This document shows positions 9,340-20,384 of a DNA stretch of 64,000 bases, piece after piece; position 1 is the stretch's first letter, and every line of letters starts with the position of its first letter. Origin of the DNA: Halobacillus kuroshimensis DSM 18393 (GTDB lineage Bacteria; Bacillota; Bacilli; Bacillales; Halobacillaceae); assembly GCF_000425705.1 (NCBI RefSeq), contig NZ_AUDY01000003.1:23511-87510 (forward strand), in the 5' to 3' direction. The notes below the pieces were generated by a model. It saw only the letters and a program-made list of their open reading frames with translations. It did no database searches and was not told where the DNA came from. Position numbers and translations under genes: made by a program.

Positions 9340-11195
9340 CATTACGTGAAGCCCTCCATAGACAAACACTGGTCGGAGACGGGGCGATGGGGACTCTTCT
9401 ATATTCCTACGGGGTCGACCAGTGTTTCGAGGAACTGAACCTTTCGCATCCAGAAGAAGTGAAAAGCGTTCATGACGCTTACGTCCAGGCAGGAGCCGAT
9501 TTGATTCAAACCAATACGTACGGTGCCAATTACATCAAACTTGGCCGTTACGGCCTCGAGGATCACGTAAAGGAGATCAATACAGCCGCTGTCCAGCTCG
9601 CAAGACATGCCGCCGGCGACAAGGCGTATGTACTCGGAACGGTCGGCGGCATCCGGGGGGTTCAGAAACAAGCTGTTTCTCTTGAGGAAATAAAACGAAG
9701 CTTCCGGGAACAACTCTACTGTCTTTTGTTTGGACAAGTGGACGGCCTTCTTTTTGAAACCTTCTATGATCTAGAGGAACTCTCCACCATTCTGTCTATC
9801 GCCCAGAAGGAAACAGACCTTCCTCTGATTGCCCAGGTATCGATGCATGAACCCGGGGTGCTGCAGGATGGTACACCACTCCCTGACGCGCTCACTCACC
9901 TGGAAAAAATCGGAGCGGACGTGACAGGCATCAACTGCCGTCTCGGCCCGTACCATATGATCCAGTCCTTAGAAGAAGTGCCCTTACCCGAAAAAGCTTT
10001 TCTATCTGTCTATCCGAATGCCAGTCTGCCGGCCTTTCAGGATGGCAGACTCGTTTATGCGACAGATCCCTCCTACTTTCAAAAAAGCGCCCGGGCGCTT
10101 TACGACCAAGGGGCGCGGATCATCGGCGGGTGCTGCGGCACAACACCGGAGCACATTGAAGCCATCGCATCCAAAGTAAAAGAAAAAGCACCGATCAAAG
10201 AAAAGATTGTAGTTGTCCGACAAAAGGCCGAAACAGCCGTCCAATCCACTAAAGATCAACGACCACACCTCCATGAAGCGGCGAAGAAAGGCCGGTCCAT
10301 CATTGTCGAACTGGATCCCCCGAAAAAGTTGAACATTGACCGTTTTCTTAAAGGGTCCAAAGCGCTTCAGGAAGCTGGTGTTAACTCGATCACCCTTGCG
10401 GATAACTCCCTAGCCTCTCCACGAATCAGCAACTCTGTTATGGCTTCGATCATTAAAGAGAAATATGATGTCGATCCACTCGTCCATATCGCCTGCCGGG
10501 ACCGCAATCTTCTCGGTCTGCAGTCCCACTTGATGGGTCTTCATACACAAGGCATCCGCCAAGTCCTTGCGGTCACCGGCGATCCCACGAAGATCGGGGA
10601 TTTTCCTGGAGCGACGTCTGTCTATGATTTGTCATCTTTGGATCTCATTCACTATATTAAGCAGATGAACAGAGGCATTTCTTTTTCCGGAAATTCTCTC
10701 GGGAACCAAACATCATTCTCAGTCGCTGCAGCCTTTAATCCGAATGTAAGAAATTTGAACCGTGCCGTAGGAAGAATGAAGAAGAAAATCACCGCCGGCG
10801 CTGATTACTTTATCAGTCAGCCTGTGTTTAACGAAGAGCAGCTTCTCGAAGTCTATGAAGCGACAAAACAAGTGGAAGCCCCTCTTTACATCGGCATCAT
10901 GCCGTTGACAAGCGCACGCAATGCTGAATTCCTTCACAATGAAGTGCCCGGCATCACCCTGTCTCCTTCTATACTGGAAAAAATGGAAAAATCCGGACAG
11001 GACCGGAAACAAGCGCAGGCCGAGGGCATCAGCATCGCAAAGTCCCTCATCGATACAGCGGTTGACCTGTTTAACGGCATTTACTTGATCACCCCGTTCC
11101 TCCGCTACGAGATGACGGTGGAACTAACGAAGTACATTAAACAGAAAACAAAGGAACAGGAAAGGAAGATGTCCGATGGCATCCACATGGTTTGA
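9336..11195 (+). CDS. yitJ: Bifunctional homocysteine S-methyltransferase / methylenetetrahydrofolate reductase
   Basis: A 619-residue two-domain fusion. Residues 1 to about 290 form a homocysteine-binding methyltransferase domain with the zinc cysteines in GINCR and [10 protein letters not shown]. Residues about 310-610 form a MetF-like flavoprotein domain that makes 5-methyl-THF, with the segments [15 protein letters not shown] and ISQPVFN. This architecture matches B. subtilis YitJ. Here it directly precedes metH, so the reductase half probably supplies methyl-THF to MetH. It overlaps metC by 4 bp and metH by 20 bp. Confidence 0.93.
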   Translation: MTLREALHRQTLVGDGAMGTLLYSYGVDQCFEELNLSHPEEVKSVHDAYVQAGADLIQTNTYGANYIKLGRYGLEDHVKEINTAAVQLARHAAGDKAYVLGTVGGIRGVQKQAVSLEEIKRSFREQLYCLLFGQVDGLLFETFYDLEELSTILSIAQKETDLPLIAQVSMHEPGVLQDGTPLPDALTHLEKIGADVTGINCRLGPYHMIQSLEEVPLPEKAFLSVYPNASLPAFQDGRLVYATDPSYFQKSARALYDQGARIIGGCCGTTPEHIEAIASKVKEKAPIKEKIVVVRQKAETAVQSTKDQRPHLHEAAKKGRSIIVELDPPKKLNIDRFLKGSKALQEAGVNSITLADNSLASPRISNSVMASIIKEKYDVDPLVHIACRDRNLLGLQSHLMGLHTQGIRQVLAVTGDPTKIGDFPGATSVYDLSSLDLIHYIKQMNRGISFSGNSLGNQTSFSVAAAFNPNVRNLNRAVGRMKKKITAGADYFISQPVFNEEQLLEVYEATKQVEAPLYIGIMPLTSARNAEFLHNEVPGITLSPSILEKMEKSGQDRKQAQAEGISIAKSLIDTAVDLFNGIYLITPFLRYEMTVELTKYIKQKTKEQERKMSDGIHMV

Positions 11196-14100
11196 CGAAC
11201 AGCTGAAAAAGAGGATTCTCATTTTGGACGGAGCCATGGGGACGATGCTTCAGGAAGCCGGCCTGAGCCCTGAGGATTTTGGCGGCGAGGACTACGACGG
11301 ATGCAATGAATATTTGAACCTCACCTACCCGGAGTTGATTGATACCATCCACACCCGGTATATGGAAGCGGGAGCGGACATTATCGAAACCAACACGTTT
11401 GGTGCGACGAGCCTTGTCCTCGATGAATACAATCTCGGTCACCTGGCGGAGGAAATCAATATCAAAGCAGCACAAATCGCTAAAACGGCTGCAGAACGAA
11501 TGAGCACAGAAGATCACCCCCGCTTTGTTGCAGGAGCGATGGGGCCGACGACGAAAACCTTATCCGTCACCGGTGGGACGATATTCGAGCAGCTGGCGGA
11601 CACCTATGAGGAACAGGCACGCGGATTAATGAGGGGAAACGTCGACCTTCTGTTGTTGGAAACGTCCCAGGATATGCTGAATGTCAAAGCGGCCTATCTC
11701 GGGATTACACGTGCCGGTCATGCACTCGGAATCGAGGTGCCCCTTATGATTTCCGGTACGATTGAGCCGATGGGAACGACCCTTGCCGGACAAAGCATAG
11801 AAGCCTTTTATTTATCGCTGGAACATATGAATCCGGCTGTCGTCGGGTTGAACTGCGCCACAGGGCCGGAGTTTATGCGGGATCACCTGCGCTCTCTTTC
11901 GGATCTTGCTGCCACCTCCGTCAGCTGCTACCCCAATGCAGGGCTGCCCGATGAAGAAGGACATTATCATGAAACCCCGGCTTCTCTGGCATCTAAAGTG
12001 GCAGGTTTTGCTGAAAAAGGATGGTTGAATATTGTCGGCGGCTGCTGTGGCACGACGCCGGATCACATTCGTGCCATAGCAGAAGCCGTCAAGGAGTACA
12101 CTCCAAGAACCGCCCCGGAAGACCATGCCCACGCACTATCCGGAATTGAGCCGTTGATTTATGATGATCCCGCTGACCGCCCGATCCTTGTAGGGGAACG
12201 GACGAACGTAATCGGGTCCAGAAAGTTCAAACGGTTGATTGCAGAAGAAAAATACGAGGAAGCGTCGGAAATTGCCCGCGCCCAAGTGAAAAAAGGAGCA
12301 CAGGTCATCGATATCTGTCTAGCCGACCCGGACCGGGAGGAAATCAAGGATATGGAAGCCTTCATGAAGCAGGTCGTCAATAAGGTGAAGGTGCCTCTGG
12401 TGATCGACTCCACGGATTATCACGTCATCAGGAAAGCTCTTACCTTTTCCCAGGGGAAAGTGATCATTAACTCCATCAACCTGGAGGATGGTGTAGAGCG
12501 CTTCAAAGAGGTGCTTCCCCTAGCTAAGCAGTTCGGAGCGGCACTTGTTGTCGGGACGATTGATGAAACGGGGATGGCCGTTACGGCGGAGCGGAAACTG
12601 GAAATCGCCGAACGTTCCTTTGATATTCTCGTAAACGAATACGAGATAAACCCTCGTGATATTATTTTTGACCCGCTCGTCTTCCCCGTCGGTACCGGAG
12701 ATGCGCAGTATATCGGGTCAGCAGAAGCGACAATTGAAGGCATCCGGTTGATTAAGCAGCACCTTCCTCTCTGTCAGACTGTCCTTGGAGTGAGTAATGT
12801 ATCGTTCGGGCTTCCTCCAGTCGGCCGGGAAGTGCTGAACGCTGTCTATTTGTATCACTGTACAAAAGCCGGTCTTGATTATGCGATTGTGAATACGGAA
12901 AAGCTCGAGCGCTACGCCTCGATCGGCGGGGATGAAATCTCCCTCGCCGATGAACTGCTGTTTCATACCAATGACGCAACACTGGCAGATTTCACAGCTT
13001 TTTACCGCGGAAAGAAAAAGGAATCCAAAACGCCGACATCAACAATGACTCTTGAGGAGCGGCTCGCTCATTATGTCGTGGAAGGTACGAAGGAAGGGCT
13101 GATACCTGATTTGAACCTCGCCCTCCAACAGTATGACACACCTCTTTCGATTATTAACGGCCCGTTAATGACCGGCATGGCTGAAGTCGGCCGCTTGTTC
13201 AATGATAACCAGCTGATTGTCGCTGAGGTTCTGCAGAGTGCCGAAGTCATGAAGGCTTCCGTCGCCTACCTTGAGCCGCATATGGAAAAAGGGGATGCTT
13301 CCAATAAAAAAGGCAAGGTTCTGCTTGCGACAGTCAAAGGGGATGTTCATGACATCGGCAAAAACCTGGTCGAAATCATCTTAAGCAACAATGGTTTTGA
13401 AGTCGTCGATCTCGGAATCAAAGTGACACCCGCAGAGCTGATTCAGCAGATACAGCAAGAAAAACCGAGCATTGTCGGGCTCTCCGGTCTGCTCGTGAAA
13501 TCTGCCCAGCAGATGGTATTAACCGCTCAGGACTTGAAACAGCAGAACATCCACCTGCCGATTCTTGTCGGCGGCGCTGCCCTGTCACGGAAGTTCACCC
13601 ATACAAAAATTTCACCAGAATATGGAGGACCTGTCTTATATGCCAAGGATGCCATGGATGGGCTCGCTATTTCCAATCAATTAAGCAGTGAAGATTCCAG
13701 GGAACAGTTTCTAAGTGAACAGGCTGAAAAACAGGCTGCTGCAGTCGAGCGAACGAATCGTCCAGCCCCGGAAAAAAACAGAGGCGGAGGCACAGCCACG
13801 GCTGTCCGACCAGTCTCAATGGCTGCCGAGAATGGACCCGTCTACCAGCCACACGACTTTCAGCGGCACTTGATCCTCCGACACCCTGTCGCACACGTTG
13901 AACCGTATATCAATAAGCAGATGTTGATTGGACACCACCTTGGATTAAAGGGCAGATTCGAGAAGCTGCTGGCAGAAGGAAATGAAAAAGCCGTCCATTT
14001 AAACGAAGTCGTCAATCAACTGCTGACGCAGGCGAAACAAAACAACTGGATTGAACCTTCTGCCTTATACCAGTTTTTCCCCGCGCAGTCCGACGGCGAT

Positions 14101-14637
14101 GATGTCCTGATCTACGATCCCCGGGATCATACCCGTGTCATGGAACGCTTTACGTTCCCGAGGCAGCAGAAAGAACCGTTTCTCTGCCTGGCAGACTATT
14201 TAAGATCCGTTTCAAGCGGAGAGATGGATTATGTCGGTTTTTTCTCAGTTACCGCAGGCAAAGGAATCAGACAAAGGTCCGTGGAGCTGAAAAATAACGG
14301 CCGTTACCTGGAAAGCCATGCGCTGCAGGCACTGGCTCTGGAGACAGCTGAAGGGCTGGCGGAAAAGATCCACCAGGAAATGCGTGACCGCTGGGGGTTC
14401 CCGGATACGACAGACTTTACGATGCAGGAACGATTTTCAGCCAAATATCAGGGACAGCGGTATTCTTTCGGCTACCCGGCCTGTCCAGAGCTTGAAGATC
14501 AGAAGAAGCTGTTCCGCCTTCTTCAACCAGAGGATATTGGTATTGAACTGACAGAAGAATGCATGATGGAACCGGAAGCATCCGTAACAGCGATGGTATT
14601 TGCCCATCCGGAGGCCCGTTACTTCAACGTTCATTAA
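11176..14637 (+). CDS. metH: Cobalamin-dependent methionine synthase
   Basis: Full-length MetH (1153 residues) that methylates homocysteine with 5-methyl-THF through B12. Domains in order: homocysteine/zinc domain (about 1-310, zinc Cys290-Cys291 in GGCCGTTP), pterin domain (about 340-600, GERTNVIGS), cap and B12-binding domains (about 630-870, axial His725 in GDVHDIGKN), and the AdoMet reactivation domain (about 900-1150, [10 protein letters not shown]). The linker at about 850-890 is Gly/Ala/Glu-rich. Last gene of the S-box operon, overlapping its upstream neighbour by 20 bp. It makes this route B12-dependent; no metE is in the window. Confidence 0.97.
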   Translation: MASTWFDEQLKKRILILDGAMGTMLQEAGLSPEDFGGEDYDGCNEYLNLTYPELIDTIHTRYMEAGADIIETNTFGATSLVLDEYNLGHLAEEINIKAAQIAKTAAERMSTEDHPRFVAGAMGPTTKTLSVTGGTIFEQLADTYEEQARGLMRGNVDLLLLETSQDMLNVKAAYLGITRAGHALGIEVPLMISGTIEPMGTTLAGQSIEAFYLSLEHMNPAVVGLNCATGPEFMRDHLRSLSDLAATSVSCYPNAGLPDEEGHYHETPASLASKVAGFAEKGWLNIVGGCCGTTPDHIRAIAEAVKEYTPRTAPEDHAHALSGIEPLIYDDPADRPILVGERTNVIGSRKFKRLIAEEKYEEASEIARAQVKKGAQVIDICLADPDREEIKDMEAFMKQVVNKVKVPLVIDSTDYHVIRKALTFSQGKVIINSINLEDGVERFKEVLPLAKQFGAALVVGTIDETGMAVTAERKLEIAERSFDILVNEYEINPRDIIFDPLVFPVGTGDAQYIGSAEATIEGIRLIKQHLPLCQTVLGVSNVSFGLPPVGREVLNAVYLYHCTKAGLDYAIVNTEKLERYASIGGDEISLADELLFHTNDATLADFTAFYRGKKKESKTPTSTMTLEERLAHYVVEGTKEGLIPDLNLALQQYDTPLSIINGPLMTGMAEVGRLFNDNQLIVAEVLQSAEVMKASVAYLEPHMEKGDASNKKGKVLLATVKGDVHDIGKNLVEIILSNNGFEVVDLGIKVTPAELIQQIQQEKPSIVGLSGLLVKSAQQMVLTAQDLKQQNIHLPILVGGAALSRKFTHTKISPEYGGPVLYAKDAMDGLAISNQLSSEDSREQFLSEQAEKQAAAVERTNRPAPEKNRGGGTATAVRPVSMAAENGPVYQPHDFQRHLILRHPVAHVEPYINKQMLIGHHLGLKGRFEKLLAEGNEKAVHLNEVVNQLLTQAKQNNWIEPSALYQFFPAQSDGDDVLIYDPRDHTRVMERFTFPRQQKEPFLCLADYLRSVSSGEMDYVGFFSVTAGKGIRQRSVELKNNGRYLESHALQALALETAEGLAEKIHQEMRDRWGFPDTTDFTMQERFSAKYQGQRYSFGYPACPELEDQKKLFRLLQPEDIGIELTEECMMEPEASVTAMVFAHPEARYFNVH

Positions 14638-14667
14638 AACGAAGCGGAAAAGCTCTATACCGATATA

Positions 14668-14711
14668 AAACCCGTACAGAGACCAAGATTTCTGAGTCAC
14701 TGTACGGGTTT
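14668..14711. terminator. Hairpin terminator between metH and the flavoprotein gene
   Basis: Perfect 12-bp arms AAACCCGTACAG (14668-14679) and CTGTACGGGTTT (14700-14711). It sits between convergent genes and has short T-rich tails on both strands, so it may work in both directions. Confidence 0.75.
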
Positions 14712-14780
14712 ATCCTTTGATTGCCACGCTCGTCCACGGAGAGCCGTTTTTACAGATCAAAAGACCTGAGACGCGACTTG

Positions 14781-15764
14781 TTAATCATCGAGGTATTTAT
14801 AAATGACGGTACTGTAGACCTGAGTCTTCGCTTTAGGATCCAGGAAAGTGGCCGCGCTGTTGATGGCAGCCATTGCTTCATTGAATCCGGAAGCAATCAA
14901 CATCGTTTTACTTGGATAGACCACTGCATCCCCTGCCGCGAACACTCCGGGAATATTGGTACACATATCCGTTTCTACAGGAATCCGTCCTTTATCGGTG
15001 TGGATTCCCCATTGATCATACACGCTTTTCTCCATCTGCAGTCCTTCATAAACGAGAAGGTGATCAATAGAAAGCTCTGTACCATCACTCAAAATCACCC
15101 CGGTCATCTGTCCGTCTTCCTCTTTCAACTGCTGAATGGTACGGCCGTACTGGACGTGAACTGAGGACGCCTGCAGTTTTTCCTCATCCTTTTCATAAAC
15201 CGCTTTAAAGGCGTTGCCCCTATTGATCAGCGTCACTTCATCAGCGGAGTCTTCCAGCGCAAGCGCCCAGTCGATTCCGACACGGTTTTCTGATACTACA
15301 GCGGTTTTCAGCCCTTTATACTGTTCCTTATTTTTTATTGTGTAATGGATTTGTGTGCCATCATAAACAGCGGCGCCATTCACCTGGAGAGGCTGCATTT
15401 GGAAAGTCCCCAGTCCGGAAGCGATCAGGACGGTCCTTGTATAATGAGCGGACCCATCATTGGTCATGAGAAGAAACGTCCCATCTTCCTGTTTCTGAAA
15501 ATCTTTTACTTTCGTCCCTGTCACAAGAGCCGGATGAATGCTCTGTGCCTGTTTTTCCACATTTGCCGCAAGTTCCTCCCCGGATATCCCGGGAAAACCG
15601 CCGACATCATAGATTTGTTTCTCCGGGTAAAAGAACGAAACCTTGCCTCCTGTTTCCGGCTGGTCTTCAATCACCTTCGTCTTCAGCCCTCTCATCCCAC
15701 TATAAAAAGCGGCGTACATCCCCGTCGTACCTCCGCCGATAATGGTTACATCGTACATTTCCAT
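14781..15764 (-). CDS. Thioredoxin-reductase-like ferredoxin-NADP(+) reductase (YumC/YcgT type)
   Basis: FAD flavoprotein (327 residues) that moves electrons between NADPH and ferredoxin or flavodoxin. FAD-binding GGGTTG lies near the N-terminus and the C-terminal FAD motif is VFAAGDAV. There is no CxxC redox motif, which separates it from true thioredoxin reductase. I chose the ATG at 15764 because GGAGAAGG (15773-15780) lies 8 bases upstream; an in-frame GTG at 15773 would overlap the RBS. Single gene, convergent with metH and divergent from padR. Confidence 0.9.
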   Translation of the reverse strand: MEMYDVTIIGGGTTGMYAAFYSGMRGLKTKVIEDQPETGGKVSFFYPEKQIYDVGGFPGISGEELAANVEKQAQSIHPALVTGTKVKDFQKQEDGTFLLMTNDGSAHYTRTVLIASGLGTFQMQPLQVNGAAVYDGTQIHYTIKNKEQYKGLKTAVVSENRVGIDWALALEDSADEVTLINRGNAFKAVYEKDEEKLQASSVHVQYGRTIQQLKEEDGQMTGVILSDGTELSIDHLLVYEGLQMEKSVYDQWGIHTDKGRIPVETDMCTNIPGVFAAGDAVVYPSKTMLIASGFNEAMAAINSAATFLDPKAKTQVYSTVIYKYLDD

Positions 15765-15891
15765 GTCTGTCACCTTCTCCGCTTCATATATGTTCGTACA
15801 CGTGATTACCTCCCATTGTACGGAGGGCGGAAAAAGAATGCAAAAGTAAATCTTTTGTAAAGGTTACAGGGATTCCATTGCTTTCCCCCAA

Positions 15892-15927
15892 CCATTATCG
15901 TATTATGATATCGGATTTCGATAATGG
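15892..15927. promoter_or_regulatory. Palindromic operator upstream of padR-chrA
   Basis: Perfect 9-bp inverted repeat CCATTATCG (15892-15900) / CGATAATGG (15919-15927), with a nested TATCG-N5-CGATA repeat at 15909-15923. The outer right arm reaches the padR RBS (GGAGG 15926-15930). It is the likely site for PadR autoregulation; this is inferred from position. Confidence 0.6.
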
Positions 15928-15938
15928 AGGTGGTCGAT

Positions 15939-16277
15939 GTGCTGAGAGATTTTTTTCTTGGTTCGATTAAGATCCATATCCTCTATCATGCCAGTATAGA
16001 ACCGATATACGGCGCGTTTCTTATAGAGGAGCTTGCTTCCCATGGTTATGATATCAGTCCGGGGACCCTCTACCCTACGCTCAAGCAGCTGCATAAGGAT
16101 GAGCTGCTTGAAAAATACGAGGAGAAGGTAGAAGGGAAAATCCGCAAATACTATGTCATTACAGACAAGGGGCAGCAGGTACTGAAAGAAGGAAAACAGC
16201 AGGTCCAGGAACTTGCTGAAGAAATCTTAGGGAAAGATTGGAGGAAGATTTCAGATGAGTCAATCAAAGAAAAGTAA
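15939..16277 (+). CDS. PadR family transcriptional regulator
   Basis: A small winged-helix regulator (112 residues). PadR features: IKIHILYHASIEPIYGAFLIEEL helix region, then the winged-helix SPGTLYPTLKQLHKDELL, and the KYYVITDKG wing. The start is taken as GTG at 15939, 8 bases after GGAGG (15926-15930); an ATG at 15924 would put the RBS inside the gene. It overlaps chrA by 23 bp, so it most likely represses its own operon and responds to a ligand linked to ChrA export. Confidence 0.9.
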   Translation: MLRDFFLGSIKIHILYHASIEPIYGAFLIEELASHGYDISPGTLYPTLKQLHKDELLEKYEEKVEGKIRKYYVITDKGQQVLKEGKQQVQELAEEILGKDWRKISDESIKEK

Positions 16278-17436
16278 CTGGCTGGAAATACTGCGCACGT
16301 CGACAAAACTCGGCTTCACGTCCTTCGGCGGCCCTATTGCGCACCTTGCCTATTTTAAGGACGAATACATCGATCGTAAAAAGTGGCTCGATGATAAAAC
16401 CTATGCTGATATCATTGCCCTCTGCCAGTTTCTCCCCGGCCCGGCAAGCAGTCAGGTAGGCATTGCCATAGGTATGCTGCGCGGAGGGTTCATTGGAGGA
16501 TTGATTTCCTGGTTCGGTTTTACGATGCCGTCCATTCTGGTTCTTATTCTATTCGCTATGCTTTATCAATCCTTTGACTTGGCAGATGCCGGTTTCATCC
16601 ACAGCCTTAAAGTCGTTGCTGCAGCTGTCGTCCTGCATGCATTGATGGGGCTTGGTAAAAAGTTGACACCGGACAAGCCGAGGATTGCGATAGCACTGGC
16701 AGCCGCCTTGATTCTGCTGCTTTATCCATCCGCCTGGATGCAGCTGGTCATCATATTCGCTGCGGGCGTCTTCGGGTGGAAGATGTTTTCCGGATTGAAT
16801 CCATCCAGAATCCAGCCGTTTCCTGTCACCTTTTCTAAAAAAGCAGGGGTCGCTTCCCTCAGTATTCTTGTCGCCCTGCTTATTTTTCTGCCTGTGCTGG
16901 CAAGGAATACAGACAGTCTGTTCATCCAGCTGTTTGATACATTCTTCAGGGTCGGATCTCTTGTCTTCGGGGGCGGTCATGTGGTCCTTCCGATGCTGGA
17001 ACGGGAAGTTGTTCCGACCGGACTTTTATCTGCCGGTGATTTTCTTGCTGGATATGGAATGGCTCAGGCTGTTCCCGGACCTTTGTTCACGTTTTCAAGC
17101 TATCTCGGTACGATGATTCAGGGAATATCTGGAGCTGTCGCCGCGACGGCAGGGATTTTCCTCCCGTCTTTCCTGTTCCTTGTAGCCGCGCTCCCGTTCT
17201 TGAACGAACTTAGAAAGCGCCCGGCTTTCCAAGGAGTTCTGACAGGCGTGAACGCCAGCGTCGTCGGCATCCTGCTGGCTGCCTTTTATGATCCGGTCCT
17301 TAAGAGCTCGATTTTAAGCGGAGAAGATTTCGCGCTCGCTGCCATCCTGTTCTCCCTGCTTCATTTCTTTAAAGTCCCGGCATGGGCCATCGTTATCATC
17401 GGGGTTGCTGCCGGAGCTGTGCTCAATATGTTATAG
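16255..17436 (+). CDS. chrA: Chromate transporter (CHR family, long two-domain form)
   Basis: Membrane protein of 393 residues, the length of the fused two-domain CHR family that exports chromate. Each half carries related motifs: N-terminal GFTSFGGPIAHLAYF and QFLPGPASSQVG, C-terminal RVGSLVFGGGHVVLPML and GMAQAVPGPLFTFSSYLG. The start lies in padR, with GGAGG about 10 bases upstream. Regulation by the overlapping PadR gene is likely. Real substrate could be another oxyanion. Confidence 0.92.
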   Translation: MSQSKKSNWLEILRTSTKLGFTSFGGPIAHLAYFKDEYIDRKKWLDDKTYADIIALCQFLPGPASSQVGIAIGMLRGGFIGGLISWFGFTMPSILVLILFAMLYQSFDLADAGFIHSLKVVAAAVVLHALMGLGKKLTPDKPRIAIALAAALILLLYPSAWMQLVIIFAAGVFGWKMFSGLNPSRIQPFPVTFSKKAGVASLSILVALLIFLPVLARNTDSLFIQLFDTFFRVGSLVFGGGHVVLPMLEREVVPTGLLSAGDFLAGYGMAQAVPGPLFTFSSYLGTMIQGISGAVAATAGIFLPSFLFLVAALPFLNELRKRPAFQGVLTGVNASVVGILLAAFYDPVLKSSILSGEDFALAAILFSLLHFFKVPAWAIVIIGVAAGAVLNML

Positions 17437-17441
17437 ATACC

Positions 17442-17470
17442 AGGCACAAAAGACGTTCTTTTGTGCCTTT
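17442..17470 (+). terminator. Terminator after chrA
   Basis: AGGCACAAAAGA (from 17442) pairs with TCTTTTGTGCCT, followed by TTTATTTT. Confidence 0.88.
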
Positions 17471-17495
17471 TATTTTCGATCTTATTCAAAAAACT

Positions 17496-17525
17496 TTGGA
17501 TCTTATGCAGGAAGTTCACTATAAT
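17496..17525 (+). promoter_or_regulatory. SigA promoter of the GGDEF-EAL gene
   Basis: TTGGAT (17496-17501), 18-bp spacer, TATAAT (17520-17525), about 40 bp before the ATG at 17567. Confidence 0.7.
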
Positions 17526-17566
17526 AGTCGAACTTTATCAAAAGATGAAACTATGGAGGGAACCAC

Positions 17567-20371
17567 ATGGCTGAAGAGCAAACCAGATATTCTCGACTAG
17601 CTCAAATTACCAAGCTGATCAACACCAAGTTGGATCTGCGCGAAGTATTAGAGCATGTAGTAACAGCCATATCAGAAGAAATCATGAGGTGCGATTCCGT
17701 GGGGATTTATCTCCCGCGGGAAGACGGCACGTACCAGGGGTATGTAGGGAAACCCAATACCATTAACGGCATGACATTGGATATGCACATTGTCGAGCCG
17801 GAACAGGATCTGTTAGCCAAAGAAGTGATTGAAACGCGGGAAGCAATTTATATCCCGGACACTTCCAAGGATGACCGCCCGGACCAGCGGGCGATCCAGG
17901 CGTTTAAGATCAACTCGCTGCTTGTCGCTCCCATCTCCTATGAAGATGAATTGTATGGACTCGTCTTCTTGTTTGACTACGGGATCCCCATGGATTTGAC
18001 GGACTCTGAGATTGAAAGCGTCAAAGCCTATATTCACATGGCCGCTGTAGCGCTGCGAAATGCCAACAACCTGACAAGAAAAGAAAAACTGATTTCAGAA
18101 AAACAGCTTCTCCTTAACGTGACACGCGATTTATCTTTGTGTTCTTCGCTGCAGGAAGCTCTTGATAAATGTTTTTATTACCTTGGAGAAGTCCTTGGAA
18201 ACCAGAACATCGGCGCGCATTTTATCGATCCTGTAGCAGAAGACCGCCTGAAGCCGGCGAGCCTGAACAAAAACAGTGACTGGACCGAGGAAGACTGGAT
18301 CGCCACTCACAGAAAGACACGGTTCGATCATAAGGAAGACTTGATCTTTCAGGAAGTGATTGAAACAAAAAAGTCCGTGCTTGTCCCGGATGTGTATGAA
18401 GATGACCGTGTCAACAAGCACATTTGCAGGGAGTTTGGAATTAAAGGACTGTATATGATTCCTCTTGTATCACTTGGAGAAGTCCTTGGCGCCATCGCCA
18501 TCGTCAATCTGACTGAAACGGAATTCCGCTTCACCCCCTCTGTCCGCCAGCTCGCTGAATCCATCGTGGATACAACAGCCCCCGTTTTATTCAATCTATT
18601 GTATATAGAAAAGCAGGAGGTTATCATCCAGGACCGTACCTCTGAATTAATAGAGAAAAACCGGGAACTGGAGGAGGCTTTCATAGAATTGAAGCAGATC
18701 AGCCGTGAAAAGGACCTGATCTTGAATTCCGCGGGCGAAGGGATTTTCGGCATCGACCTTGATGGAAACATCACCTTCGCAAACCCTTCTGCCACCAGTC
18801 TGCTCGGTTATGCCGATGAAACCGATGTAGTGGGCTTGTCTTACGCACGGATTTTCAAGTGGGAAGATCCGAGTGTGGACATCCACTCCTTCAAGGATCT
18901 CTATCTCTGGAAGGAAACTTACAGCGGGCAGGAGCACTTTTTCATAAAAAAAGACGGCGGATCGTTTCCTGTCGAATATGTTATAACACCTAAGCAGGAA
19001 AACGATAAGACCATCGGGTACGTAGTGACCTTCAAAGATGTGACATCACGCAAGCAGATGGAGGAAAAGATCAAATACCATGCCTATTATGATGTCGTCA
19101 CCAATATTCCGAACCGTGTCCTGTTCAGAGACAGGCTGAAGCAGGCGCTCAGCTATGCAGAATTAACAGGAAAGTCGCTGGGCATTCTGTTTCTGGACCT
19201 TGACCGATTCAAGAAAATCAATGATACGTTCGGACACAGCTTCGGGGATATGGTGCTCCAGCAGGCCGCCCAGCGTCTGGAGCATGCCATTCCGAAGGAG
19301 GCGACGGTTTCCAGGCAGGGAGGCGACGAATTCATCATCCTTCTTCCTAAAATCGATCGGACAGATGATGCTGTTGCATGCGCAGAGCGGGTATTGGCTT
19401 CTTTCGACACACCCTTTACGATTCAATCCCAGGAAGTAAGCATAAAAACCAGCATTGGTATCAGCATATATCCAGAGAATGGGGACAATGTTGAATCGTT
19501 GATCAAACATGCGGACGTAGCGATGTATAAAGCGAAAGATTACGCTGGTAATCAATATCAGCTTTTTTCCAATGATATCGAAGAACGTTCGGTTGAACAG
19601 ATCCAGCTGGAGAATGACTTATTCAAAGCCCTCCAGCGTGGGGATGAGTTTGAACTGTATTATCAGCCCAAATTCGATGTCCGCTCCGATGAATTGATCG
19701 GTACAGAAACACTGATTCGTTGGAATCATCCGGAATTCGGTTTGCTGTCCCCCGGCCGGTTTATTCCGCTGGCGGAAGAAACCGGGTTGATTACCGCCCT
19801 CGGGGAGTGGGTCATCAAAGAATCCTGCCGCCAGATGAAAAAGTGGTACGACAAAGGATGCACGCAGCTCGCCGTCTCCGCCAACCTGTCGCCGCAGCAG
19901 TTCCAGCAGACCGATCTTGCATCCAAGGTAGCTGCTATTCTTAAAGAGACTGGTCTTCCACCACAGCTGCTCGAATTGGAGCTGACAGAAAATTTAATCG
20001 TCAACAATACCAATCAAACCCTTAAAACGATCCGGGAACTGAAGGACCTTGGTGTGCAGATATCCATTGATGATTTTGGGACAGGTTATTCCTCCCTCGG
20101 CTATTTGAAGGATTTCCCGGTGGATACGCTTAAGATTGATAAATCCTTTATTGATCATATGACAACGAATGCGAACAATGCCGCCATCATCAAGACGATC
20201 ATCACTCTGGCTGACAGTCTGAAACTGAACGTCATTGCAGAAGGAGTCGAGAGCAGAGATCAGGCTGACTTCCTTGCCCGGCACGGGTGCTACTGGATTC
20301 AAGGATATTTATACAGCCGCCCTCTTCCTGTATCTGAATTTGAGGAGCGGTACGTCCCATCACATTCATAA
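17567..20371 (+). CDS. GAF-GAF-PAS-GGDEF-EAL cyclic-di-GMP signalling protein
   Basis: A 934-residue cytoplasmic sensor for c-di-GMP turnover with no membrane segment. Order: GAF about 15-165, second GAF about 185-335, coiled linker to about 385, PAS about 390-500, GGDEF about 505-665, EAL about 680-925. GGDEF is intact (585-589). No RxxD inhibitory site is seen before it. The EAL signature reads ETL (714-716), but the downstream metal and catalytic motifs (LELELTEN, DDFGTG from 835, AEGVES) are kept, so both activities are possible. A ThDP enzyme gene follows after 13 bp. Confidence 0.93.
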   Translation: MAEEQTRYSRLAQITKLINTKLDLREVLEHVVTAISEEIMRCDSVGIYLPREDGTYQGYVGKPNTINGMTLDMHIVEPEQDLLAKEVIETREAIYIPDTSKDDRPDQRAIQAFKINSLLVAPISYEDELYGLVFLFDYGIPMDLTDSEIESVKAYIHMAAVALRNANNLTRKEKLISEKQLLLNVTRDLSLCSSLQEALDKCFYYLGEVLGNQNIGAHFIDPVAEDRLKPASLNKNSDWTEEDWIATHRKTRFDHKEDLIFQEVIETKKSVLVPDVYEDDRVNKHICREFGIKGLYMIPLVSLGEVLGAIAIVNLTETEFRFTPSVRQLAESIVDTTAPVLFNLLYIEKQEVIIQDRTSELIEKNRELEEAFIELKQISREKDLILNSAGEGIFGIDLDGNITFANPSATSLLGYADETDVVGLSYARIFKWEDPSVDIHSFKDLYLWKETYSGQEHFFIKKDGGSFPVEYVITPKQENDKTIGYVVTFKDVTSRKQMEEKIKYHAYYDVVTNIPNRVLFRDRLKQALSYAELTGKSLGILFLDLDRFKKINDTFGHSFGDMVLQQAAQRLEHAIPKEATVSRQGGDEFIILLPKIDRTDDAVACAERVLASFDTPFTIQSQEVSIKTSIGISIYPENGDNVESLIKHADVAMYKAKDYAGNQYQLFSNDIEERSVEQIQLENDLFKALQRGDEFELYYQPKFDVRSDELIGTETLIRWNHPEFGLLSPGRFIPLAEETGLITALGEWVIKESCRQMKKWYDKGCTQLAVSANLSPQQFQQTDLASKVAAILKETGLPPQLLELELTENLIVNNTNQTLKTIRELKDLGVQISIDDFGTGYSSLGYLKDFPVDTLKIDKSFIDHMTTNANNAAIIKTIITLADSLKLNVIAEGVESRDQADFLARHGCYWIQGYLYSRPLPVSEFEERYVPSHS

Positions 20372-20384
20372 AGGAGCTAATGAA

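Noticed and set aside
20235..20384. Extended N-terminus of the ThDP enzyme
   Set aside because: It overlaps the EAL domain coding sequence; the RBS AAGGAG and family N-terminus start at 20385.
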